Assembly: GCF_963576615.1 (NCBI RefSeq)
Contig: NC_088709.1
Location: forward strand, 17,311,264 to 17,375,263
Length of the DNA stretch: 64,000 nt
Direction: 5' to 3'
Source: Watersipora subatra
Lineage: Eukaryota > Bryozoa > Gymnolaemata > Cheilostomatida > Watersiporidae
This document shows positions 31,650-42,700 of the stretch, piece after piece. The notes beneath the pieces were generated by a model. It did no database searches and had not been told where the DNA came from. It saw only the letters and a list, made by a program, of their open reading frames with translations. How positions within the stretch are numbered: position 1 is the stretch's first letter; every line of letters begins with the position of its first letter. A program made the position numbers and the translations under genes.

Positions 31650-33716
31650 TAAAATATGTAAAAGTGGAACTTCACTCTATAAGTTAAACATTTTATTACT
31701 ACTAGTTTCATGTGGTACAATAAGTATTACACTCTTCGGATAAAATGTCTAAAATGAATCTCATACACCAGTAATATGCTGTTATACAGAGTTAGATAAG
31801 CTGATAATTGGGGGTACAGAAGCCAAAAGTCAAATAGTTAAGTGGTACAATTGTGTAGCAAGAACTTACATGCATGTCTGCATGATGACAATACCTCGTT
31901 ACGTTTATTAAGAGTACCTAGTGATGGCCTGTAAATAATATAGAATTTATCCCATAAGCATAAGTTACACTTGTTGGAGATTGTGTTGTATGATTTAGCA
32001 TGTCGTAGCGTTTTCCATGATATTGAGTTGGTATTATGGTCCTTTAGTGACCATATGTATTTGCTTAATTCAGTGGAGCTTCTCTTAGATGGGTGGTTAA
32101 AGACGCTTTATGGTTTGTGAATGGCGTCTTAAAAGTATTCTCTGTGAATCCCACGTATGTTTGGTCTGGTGGATTGGTATTGGTTTTCACAGTAGCCTGT
32201 TATTTCATAAGTGTTTTTAGGCATTCTCTATTCATCGGGCACTCTTCTCTTTTTCTACAGTTGCTTGTTCTGTCTTCATTTGTGGTGTTGATGGTCGGTA
32301 TAGTTTTGTTGTGAGCATTGATAGAGTTTCTTATATTGTTCATACAACTGTAGCTAATTTTGATATTGTTGCTGTTGAATATTTTATGTAGTGGGTGTTT
32401 AGTAGACTAGTTTAATAAGAAGTTTACCAATGTTAGTAGAGACATTATTGCTGTAATTTGGATTGTACCATATAATTGTTCTGCTTCATTTGCATTGTCT
32501 GTTTTCAGATGTTGATTGCTGTTGTTGATATGTTAGTTGGTGGTCATATCCACTCTTCATTAGTGCTTCTTGGTAGATATTTGCTGTTTTATTGAAGCAC
32601 TCAGCATCAGATGAAATTGTAGAGTCTCTTATTTATGCTTGCTGGGATGTTTCTAATTATGCCAGGTGGGTGGTTGGATTTTTATGGACACACACTGGTC
32701 TTTCATTGGGTTTGATGTATGGCATATGATTACCATTGTCCAGGTTGAGGGTAACATCAAGGAAGTTTACAACTCTTTTATTAGCATTGATTGTAATCTT
32801 AGTCCATATGAGCTGAATGTAGCACAAAGATCTTTTGCCGTAGATTCTGCATTGCGAGCCGAACCATCTACTATGCCAGCCCATCATCTCTGTACAATCC
32901 GAAGTTGTTACCATACTTTGTCGTGATCTGGGGAAGTAGAAATGTACCGACCAGCTCACAAGTTTCAGCACCGTCGAAACTTCCCATTGTTACGTCAAAT
33001 AGTTCATCAGCTGATGTTCTCCCCCCCCCCCCCCCCGGTACTCTCCTTAACTACATAGGATTGATCTTTTGGAGTGTGTTATGATGTTTCTCTCTTCCTC
33101 GGTGATGTTTGTAAATTTGGTGGCAAACTCTAGTGCGCCTTCTAGCAATTTCATATTTATTGATGGATAAAACTCAACCATGTCAAACTCAATGAATGAG
33201 CATTGTGGTTTGTGCTTGATGTTGTTCAACCATCTTAGGACTGCTGTTGCATTCATCCATTGGTTGAGTGGGTTAGCGCTGAGTATCTTTGTGTTGATGC
33301 AATCTAATAATTGTTTACTTATCTTGCCAATTTCAGGTTTAGTTGGGTTTATTAATCTGCATAAAGGGTTATTCACAAAGTTTGGCTTGTGGTCTTTCAG
33401 TGTTACATATGCCTGTAGTTCAGCAATGGTGTTAATTCTATCATCCAATTCCAATCTTTTGGCAATAGCACTAGCTTCAGTGTTCAGTTGTTTACACGTA
33501 TCATGTGGGATCTTCTTATAACTTGGTGATGTTGTTGTATCGTATTGTTTTGTAGTTGTCCTCACTTAGTTGGTAGAAGTTACAGGTTTTGTCAGCATGT
33601 ACAAGTAGGTTTTGTGAATTTTTACCTTTGTTGTTTACATCTGCTGAAAGCTCTTTTTGAAACTTTGAGGTGGTTGTTCTAAATTTGATGATTCTAAGAC
33701 GCGACTCACAAACCAT
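31650..33716 (-). mobile_element. Penelope-like retroelement 1: RT plus C-terminal GIY-YIG, degenerate
   Basis: On the minus strand, 33716-33047 carries the RT N-terminal part (AYVTLKDHKPNFVNNPLCRL; IEFDMVEFYPSINM). Across a frameshift at a C-tract (33020-33036) come [13 protein letters not shown] and the catalytic YRDDGLA (about 32876-32896), then KRVVNFLDVTLNLDNG. Downstream are a Cys-rich linker (NCRKREECPMNREC), the GIY-YIG-type block TYVGFTENTF, and the conserved endonuclease C-terminus down to about 31850. Stops and frameshifts show it is not intact. This order matches retroelements with an RT and C-terminal GIY-YIG endonuclease. Confidence 0.75.
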
Positions 33717-34186
33717 AAAGCGTCTTTTAACCGCCCATCTAAGAGAAACTCTACTGAATTAAACAAAAACATTTGGTCACTAAAGGACAATAATACTAAC
33801 TACTCAATATCATGGAAAACTCTACGACATGATAAAGCATACAACACTATCACCAACAAGTGCAACTTATGCTTATGGGAGAAAATCTATATTATTTACA
33901 GACCATCACTAGGTACTCTTAATAAACGGAACGAGCTATTATCATCATGCAGACATTCATGTAAGTTATTGCTACACAATTGTATCACTTAACTATTTGG
34001 ATTTTGGCTTCTATATCCTCATCATCAGCTTATCTAACTCTGTATAACAGCATATTACTGCTGTATGAGATTCATTTTAAACATTTTATCTGAAGAGTGT
34101 GATGCTTATTGTACCACATGAAACTATTAGTAATAAAATGTTTAACTAATAGAGTGAAGTTCCACTTTTACATATTTTATATTTTA
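33705..34186 (+). mobile_element. Inverted 3'-end fragment of Penelope-like element 1
   Basis: It is the reverse complement of about 31650-32125 and encodes the endonuclease C-terminus on + (ELNKNIWSLKD; CNLCLWEKIYIIYRPSLGTL). It abuts the 5' side of the minus-strand body, giving inverted terminal copies of about 475 bp. Confidence 0.75.
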
Positions 34187-34284
34187 TATATATATCAGTA
34201 TATATACCGGTATATATATATACCGGTATATATTATACTGGTATATATATTTATATATTGTTATTTATATTAATGTATAGATAC

Positions 34285-34315
<31 letters not shown>

Positions 34316-34796
34316 TTAAGAGTAATAGTGTATATTTATATATATTTGTATTTTTATTTATGTTTATATATATATATATATGTGTATAAATATATCTATA
34401 CATGTATATAAACATTTATAAGAGATACACATGTATATATATACTTGTATATATATATACATGTATATATATTGTATAAAATATATACATGCATATCTCT
34501 TATAAGTGTATATATATATACATGTATATCTTATAAATATATATCATTTATAAGAGATATACACGTATATCTTATAAATATAATTAATAAGAGATATACA
34601 TGTATATCTTATAAATATAATTTATAAGAGATATATATACTGTATATATATATATATACTGGATATATATACTGTATATATATATATATTTATATATATA
34701 TATATATACTGTATACATGTATACTGTATACAGTGTCTTTTAAATTATATTTATAAGATATATATATTTTATATAAGTATTTTCAAATATATATAT
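34187..34796. repeat. TA-rich microsatellite tract between the two Penelope-like elements
   Basis: Long runs of (TA)n with interspersed 'cttataa(g)agatatacatg' units. The apparent short frames are low complexity. Confidence 0.9.
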
Positions 34797-35190
34797 AACA
34801 TATATTAAGAACTGAAAACTTTTAAAACTGTTTACTACTTAAAGTTTCATGGTTGTTACCATTCATCAGGTAAAATTAAAATGATCTGAAGGTCATATGA
34901 CTGTACGCAAATACACATCGAGTAGCTTAACGATAAAGACCAGCTACATATAATACAACAATTTAATTGGTTCATGTCACAGCATTGCAAATCAAGTGCT
35001 TATTTGAATGCCTGCACTTTGACACAAGCTCATTTCGTGAGTTTAAACTTGCAAGCTCAGGTTTGTATAGAATGAAGTACTTCTCCCAAATGCACAAATT
35101 ACAGCGTTTACTGGTCTTATTGTAACTACTCACTTTCTTCAGTACTCTCCACTTGATGTCGTACTGGATGGACCAATCTTTTAGCTGCCA
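34797..35190 (-). mobile_element. Inverted 3'-end fragment of Penelope-like element 2
   Basis: It is the reverse complement of about 35630-36020 and encodes the same endonuclease C-terminus (CNLCIWEKYFILYKPELASL) on the minus strand. It lies at the 5' side of the + strand body. Confidence 0.75.
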
Positions 35191-35215
35191 ATACTTTGGT
35201 ATAACTTTCCTTTCT

Positions 35216-36020
35216 CTAAAAATGTTGCCACCAACATAGGAAAGCTTTTCTTCAAAGCTCTGAGTGAAGAATTTCCCAAAGATCACAAGCTTTATTCAAT
35301 ATTTAATAGAAACAATGTAAAGCTTAGCTATAGCTGCATGAAGAATATTGGACAGATTATTGCTAATAACAACAGAGCGCAGCTATCAAACGAAAAGCCA
35401 ACAACAACATGCAACTGTCGAGACAAAGATACATGTCCACTGCCAAATGCATGTACGTCCAGTTCTGTAATCTATCAGGCTACAGTTATGACCAACGAAC
35501 CTAATGCTACCAAACAGGCATATGTTGGCCTGACAGAGGGCTCATTCAAGAAAAGATATTACAACCATAGTAGCAGCTTCAACAATCCATCAAAACGAAC
35601 TTCAACAGAACTAAGTAATTATATATGGCAGCTTAAAGATCGATCCATCTAGTATGACATCAAGTGGAGAGTATTGAAAAAAGCGAGTAGTTACAATAAG
35701 ACCAGTAAACGCTGTAATGTGTGTATTTGGGAGAAGTACTTCATTCTATACAAACCTGAGCTTGCAAGCTTAAACTCAAGAAACGAGCTTGTGTCAAAGT
35801 GCAGACATTCAAATAAGCACTTGATTTGCAATGCTGTGACATGAACCAATTAAATTGTTGTATTACCGTATATGTAGCTGGCCTTTATCGTTAAGCTACT
35901 CGATGTGTATTTGCGTACAGTCATATGACCTTCAGATCATTTTAATTTTACCTGATGAATGGTAACAACCATGAAACTTTAAGTAGTAAACAGTTTTAAA
36001 AGTTTTCAGTTCTTAATATA
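35216..36020 (+). mobile_element. Penelope-like retroelement 2: 5'-truncated, GIY-YIG part
   Basis: The frame begins near 35216 (NVATNIGKLFF), continues HKLYSIFNRNNVKLSYSC, then the Cys-rich linker CNCRDKDTCPLPNAC, the GIY-YIG-type core AYVGLTEGSFKKRYYNHSSS and STELSNYIWQLKD. An in-frame TAG at 35650 interrupts it just before the conserved C-terminus, which continues to about 35845. The RT is absent. Confidence 0.75.
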
Positions 36021-36090
36021 TTTTATGTAAATGCTTTATTTTAATATTGAGCACTCTCTTCTAGTGAACTGCAACCTTCTTCTTCATCCG

Positions 36091-36121
<31 letters not shown>

Positions 36122-36590
36122 CTTATAAATGATATAGATGTTTATAAAATATACATGTATATAAATATATATTTATAAGAGATATACATGTACATATATC
36201 TTTATTTATATATACTGCTGCTTTGATTCTAGAAACTTTAAAAAGCTTCATAATCTATACTTAGTAGTTTTTATAGCTTAAAAATTACTTATTAGGTAAC
36301 ATTTGTAATACATTGTATATTAAAAATTTTTAAAGGTTCTAGTAATCGCATCTCTAAGTGTCCCCTTTAATTCAAACACTGAGATAATATGTCAAACAAA
36401 CAAACAGACACTTTCAATATGTATATATTACATATTTATCAATATTAAACATTGTAAATAAGAGGTTTGCTTGATAGCCTGCTGTATGTCTGCAGTGCTT
36501 GGGATGTGAATGGGCTGAACAAACAGTTCAAACATGTAATTAATTCACGCAACTAAAGCGAGGTTCTAAGTGAGATGTTTGGTAGATGGG
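36021..36590. other. Intergenic; AT microsatellites, then upstream flank of the FnIII gene
   Basis: (TA)n at about 36090-36118 and further TA-rich sequence to 36200. Beyond that nothing is recognised. Confidence 0.5.
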
Positions 36591-36592
36591 GA

Positions 36593-36600
36593 TATATAAG
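36593..36600 (+). promoter_or_regulatory. Candidate TATA box of the FnIII-repeat gene
   Basis: TATATAAG lies 106 bp before the ATG at 36706. A start about 30 bp downstream would give a 5' UTR of roughly 75-80 nt with no upstream ATG seen in it. Confidence 0.5.
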
Positions 36601-36705
36601 AAGCTTTTGCTAGCAGGTTATTTATACTGCATTTGGTTTGTGTTTGGTGTTTGAGCACATTGGGCACCATAGTTTTGTAGAGGAGTTGTGTTCTCTGCAA
36701 AAGTA

Positions 36706-36769
36706 ATGGAGAGTCATCTTATAGTTTTGCTCTCGGCTTTAATCTTATTTTCGGTGGGTTTCTGTCAAG
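36706..36769 (+). CDS. FnIII gene exon 1, signal peptide
   Basis: MESHLIVLLSALILFSVGFC then Gln, ending in phase 1: a short N-region, a hydrophobic core, and a plausible cleavage after FC or CQ. Confidence 0.8.
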
Positions 36770-39700
36770 GTGGGTTATGTTTTTAATTATCAAGAGCATT
36801 TTAGTAAATAGAATATTTAGCTGGTTATTTGTTTAGCAAACATTTGGATAAGTAGAAGTAGCCAGCATTTAAATCAAGAGTTTGGAATTGTCTGCAAACC
36901 AATTCATTAGCTATCGAATAATTTGTAATCTGATTTTCTTCATGGCACATTTTAATATAAGACTGGATTCTTGTGTACACGCAGAACTAATTGTGGAACG
37001 GAGCCTCAGTGGCTAATTGCTTTCAGATCAAAATAAAATTAACTACACATCATATAGCATTTATTATTTCATAAGCTAAGCAAGGCTAACAGATCATCAA
37101 TTTGAATAATTTGATGTTTAAACAGAGTTGTTAGCTCAGGAAAACAAAATCTTGTAAAATATGTTACATCTTATTATTGCTCATATCATAAATGGAGAAC
37201 TTCTCAAGGTTATAGTTATTCGAGTTTGAAAATTTGGGTGTCCTTTTCTTAGGAAGCCAGGCTTTGTATTTCCTATCTCTATAGTCATTTATGCTATAAG
37301 ATCCTGCCACAGTGCCTGTCTGATAAGTAATAGCCTGAGGTCATGTAATAGTTGGTAGACAGAAACTCATCTAACTGATGGTTACTTAACTTTTTAACAA
37401 AAGACATTATCTTTTGTATATAGATAAACACAATATTAGGTGCCCAGTTTATTGTATATATAATATAAATAATTAGGAGTCACATTTGTAAATAAACGCA
37501 ATGCACAATACCCAATTAACTTATTTTATTTTTGATAAGTTAACCATAAAATATCTAATGAGCAACATACATAATAATATATTATAGTTATATATAATGA
37601 TCAGAGCATCAAATATGGCTATATAAGTGTCTGGAAGCGATGAAGTCAAAGATATGTGTTTTTAAGCTAAAATTATGTGCACCCCAAATAGGTGAAAATG
37701 TAGTGAATATACTTTAATGACAGGAACCAAAATAAGTGCAGCCAAAAGAATAACTACAGCTAAAGAGAAACAGTGGATGCAAACTCTGACAAAAAGAAGT
37801 GCAAAGGATTGTGAGTATGACAGTAAAAAGATCTCAATATAGCGGCCCTTAGATTAACTGATTTATAACATGTATTTAGTGTACTGGTTTATGGCTAGAT
37901 ATTTTAATACAAATATTGTGGTGTAAATATTTCGAAGGTTTTTTGGCAGCCTCTATATTACTGACTTCAGCCTATCATGATTTACTTCCTGTTATACAGC
38001 GACTCCAAATAAGCCACAAAACCTCACATGGACATCATTTAACTCTTCATGCGTGACCCTACGTTGGCAGTCTTCAGGTCCAGTCACAAGGTTTGAGGTA
38101 AGAGATGCTATTTTTCATTGGAAGACTTAATTTTTAATAGATAGGACAGTTTTGAAATATTGTTAATTATTTTACAACCTTACAGCTTTTGATTTTGTAG
38201 ATGATTTGAACTGTTCATAGCAAGTTTTCTGTTCAGTAAAAGAAAAATAAATTTATTAAAATAAATTGTAGTCAGATATTATTATGTCATGAGTAGATAA
38301 CTCTAAACTTCACAAAGGTGTCGTCAGTAAATGATAGGTAAGACATATATACATGTATTGTTTATTTTTACTGAAACAGTTTCTGACATACATGTTTCTA
38401 GCATACGTGTAATAACTCGAGGTGGGCTTCCATCAACCAGACTTACATCCATACAGCCACCTACTGCAATCTCTACCCATTTGAGTTAACAACGTGTGCA
38501 GTCAGATCAGTTTATGAGCAAGAATACAGCAACAGTACAAAAGTATACGTGAGAGCAGGAACTACTAATAATGGTAAATAAAATATTTAATAAATTAATA
38601 TTTGTATTCAACTAGATGAATGTCCAGCGTTGCACAAGTAATAAAAGATCTTTGGCATAAAAATTTCGATTGCATAACTTTCTTTACCCAATGACTTTGA
38701 GCAACATAAGCTAGTCTAAACTTTTACCATAATAAAAGCCAATATTATAGCATAAGCCGACGCTAGAAAAAAATTGCGTCATGATCTCTAAAGCAACCAG
38801 TATCTTTAAGCTTGCTAGCAGAAGTGTGAAGCCATAAAAATTGGAAGGTTTATAAGTATGCGCACAATCAATCTATAATACGGCAAGGACAACATAGCAT
38901 AGCAGTTAGCTCGCCTGTCTGCAGAACTGGTGATTCTAAGTTCATTTCCAGCATTAAGTGAATTTTTCATTCCCAGATTGTAGTCGCTATAACTGGACAC
39001 ACAAACAACAGACAGACAAACACTGAGATTTATATACTTTAACTAGTTGAATGTCCAGCGTTGCCCGGGTAATAAACAAGTTTCTGTATGGAACATTTAC
39101 TTTTAATCAACATATAATACATTTAACATTCTAATTTTTAAATGAAGGTGGTTCGTTTATTTCTGTATAATTTATACTTCACCAGCTCCAGTGCCTACTA
39201 CAGCTCTATACTGATGGCAATAGTCTTGTTGGCTAAATGAGTTTAACTATTATTCTTCACGTACAGGCATCTATTTTGCTTCTGGTATATCTTCACACAT
39301 AATGCTAACGGAAGTGTTAAACATGAAGCCATGAATGATCGGTAGGTATAATAAGTATGCGCACAAATTATTCCATATTATAGCCAGTTAGACAGTGTAG
39401 TAGATTGGATAAACACCTGTCTAAACGAGTTCTAATCCAACGTGCATGGGGATTTTTCATTCCTCAAACTTTACTCCTATAACTGGACATACAAACACAC
39501 ATACAGACTTTGAGATTTACATACGTATATATTAATTATAATGTTTGATTAATTAATAGGCGAATAGTGAGCAGAGATCCACATTATTATGGAGTTTTTA
39601 GCCAGAGCTGATTAGAGTACTGGTATGAACACTCATATTTTAATACAATTATAAGTTGATTATAATCTTAGCCATTTGTATCATGCTTATCCTAAATATT

Positions 39701-42700
39701 CTTGTGTAGATATGTGTATGTAATGTGTATGTAATGTGTATGTAATGTGTATGTAATGTGTAATGGCATGCTTCTGTCCCGTAGTGGCAATGCTTGGTGG
39801 TGTTTTCATGTTTTCATGTCTAGTAGAGAAATACACCGCCAAGACTAGTTTTTTATAAGCTACCTTAGATGGTCCTAACACATATGAATGGCTTCTTCTG
39901 GAACTGTCAGATTAACCCAAAGGGATGCATTTTGCAACACGTCCAGTCTGACAGAGCCAGGTAGCCATTGTGCTTGCCCAATGTGCGAAGGACTGAGCTG
40001 GATCTTTGATGTGCCCACATTGTCAGTGTTGTACACGAGGCCTCCAAGTTATGGTCTAGATTCGAAGACCCAGCAATTTAGGGTTGAAAGCTTGCTGAGA
40101 GCTTTTTGTCAGACCAGCATTAAGCAGGACATGAACCACCAACCACATGGTTGTATCGCATACAATATAAATATTCAGCCAGTTCTACCAACTCTTACCA
40201 TCTCAGAAATGCTTCCGCTAGATCATTAAATGAATACTTCTGTGATTGTAGGTACAGTACCTCCTGTAACCAATGTCACATGGACATCATTTAATTCATC
40301 CTGTGTAACACTGCGGTGGAGCTATGTTCACAGCTATGTCCGCTTTGAGGTAAGTTCACATAATATCTGTTGCTGAGATTACTATTTCTGAGGACTGCAG
40401 ATTCTTGTTAACACACAGAATGATCATTCAGCCATTTTATTCATTTCAAATTAACGTGGTACTATTTTTTAAAAGCAACAACGATGTTACTGTTATTATT
40501 GTTGCAATAAATAACCTATTCAAATTTTTTCCTGTTATTGAAAATAGCAAAACCAAAGAGTTATCAGAGTTATGAAATGCAATTACATCTCAAACAGCTT
40601 ATATATAATCTTAAATATATAAAATATTTGTTCTAAAGTTACATGTATTTTGTAAAACTCTTTTTGTAGCATCGCTGTAACCTATCGAGCTGGCGTACAG
40701 TATATCAAGGGAGTTTCAAAACAGCCACTTACTGTTATCTCAACCCATATTCCGACATGCTTTGCAACTTGAGGGTGGTCTCTAAAAACGGTTATAGCGC
40801 GACCACTAGTGTCCGAGTTTACACCAACGGTTCTGACAAAGGTATGTAGACTAGACATAGCCTTAGAGGCTCACATCATCTTACATCCTTGTATGATGCT
40901 AGAGCTGACATTCTCTTGGCTCTCAACCATTGCATTTGGCAATGTGTGATCATGCACTTATATGGCAGTGTGTAATCATGCACTCATATGGCAGTGTGTG
41001 ATCATACAGTCATATAACAGCGTGTAACTATGCACTCATATGACAGCGTGTAATCATGCACAAATTTATATGGCAGTGTGTAACCAAGCACACGTATGGC
41101 AGTGTGTATTCATGTTTTCATATGGCAGTGTGTAATCATGAACTCATATGGCAGTGTTTAATCATGCACTCATATGACAGTGTGTAACCACAGTAATGAC
41201 TGTGTAATACGGCAGTGTGTCATGATGTTTTCATATGGCGATGTGTAATCATGCAATCATACGGCTGTATGTATTCATAACCGCATATGGCAGTGTAATC
41301 ATGCACTGTTATTGCAGTGTGTAATTATGTACTCAAATCCCACCACTCAGTTTGGCATGTGCATACATGGTCATAGACTGCAAACTCAGCCTATCATGAT
41401 TTACTTCCTGTTATGCAGCGACTCCAAATAAGCCAGTAAACCTCACATGGACGTCATTTAACTCTTCATGCGTGACCCTACGTTGGCAGTCTTCAGGTCC
41501 GGTCACAAGGTTTGAGGTGAGAGAAGCTATTTTTTATTACATGGAAACCAATTTTTTAATAGATGTAGTAGCTTTGAAATAGTATAAATTACCATATCTT
41601 ACAATCTTTTCAACTGGCATGAATTTTGATGTTTTGGATCCTTTGATCTATTTATAACAGGCAGAGGTTTTGCTCACAAAAAGAAAATAAACTACTAAAT
41701 TGTGCCATCCGGAGCTTTCTGTCATGAGTAGATAACTCTAAACTTCACAAAGGTGTCGTCAATAAATGATAGGCAAGATATCTACTGTATATTCTTTATT
41801 TTTACTGAAACAGCTTCTGACATGCATGTTTCTAGCATATGTGTAATAACTCGAGGTGGACTTCCATCAACCAGACTTATATCCGTACAGCCACCTACTG
41901 CAATCTCTACCCATTTGAGTTAACAATGTGTGCAGTCAGATCAGTTTATGGGCAAGAATACAGCAACAGTACAAAAGTATATGTGAGAGCAGGAACTACG
42001 AATAATGGTAAATAGAATATTTAATAAATCAATAATGCTATTCAACTAGATGAAAGCCCAGTGTTGCACAAGTAATAAAAGATCTTTGGCATAAAAAATT
42101 TATTTTCGATCGCATAACTTTCTTTACCCAATGACTTTGAGTAACATAAGCTAGTCTAAGCTTTTACCATGATAAAAGTCAATATTATAGCATAAGCCGA
42201 CGCTAGAAAAAAATTGCGTCATGATCTCTAAAGCAATCAGTATCTTTAAGCATGCTAGCAGAAGTGTGAAGCCATTAAAAATTGGAAGGTTCATAAGTAT
42301 GCGCACAATTAATCTATAGTATGGCAAGGATACCATAGCATAGTACTTAGCTCGCCAGTTTGCAGAACTGGGGGTTCTAAGTTCAATTCCAGCATTGGAT
42401 GAATTTTTCATTCCAAGATTTTATTGCTATAGCTGGACACACAAACAACAGACAGACAAACACTGAGATTTATATATTTTAATTAGTCGAATGCCTGGCG
42501 TTGCTCGGGTAATAAAAGTCTTTGTACAAAAAATTTATTTTTATTTGTCTTATAACAACGGTTACCACTCTGACTGTCGAACTTCATAGCATGAGAAAAA
42601 TGTTTTGTACAGTTTGAATAAATTAAGAAAACAAATGGAACAATGGTAAAGCTTTTCAAACTTTGTCAAACAGCTGTAACTTTCCAACTTCATACTATGA

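Larger units (their letters stand above)
37965..41365 (+). repeat. Duplication unit 1 of the FnIII gene (domains 1 and 2 with introns)
   Basis: Exons 3-6 with their introns and the trailing 26-bp satellite are repeated at 41387-45980. Boundaries are set by the shared start 'cagcctatcatgatttactt' and shared end 'actactcagtttggc'-like sequence. Confidence 0.85.

Noticed and set aside
33019-33037. Poly-C tract as a regulatory signal
   Set aside because: It lies inside a dead RT frame and is simply a slippage expansion that causes the frameshift.
33180-33521. A 113-codon + frame
   Set aside because: Antisense shadow of the Penelope-like reverse transcriptase on the minus strand.
39888-40229. 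A 113-codon + frame in an FnIII intron
   Set aside because: No motif, absent from the paralogous unit, and it runs into the intron just before exon 5.
40925-41335. Regularly spaced repeats that might suggest a CRISPR-like array
   Set aside because: It is a degenerate 26-bp tandem satellite without unique spacers, in a eukaryotic intron, and it is copied with the gene duplication.
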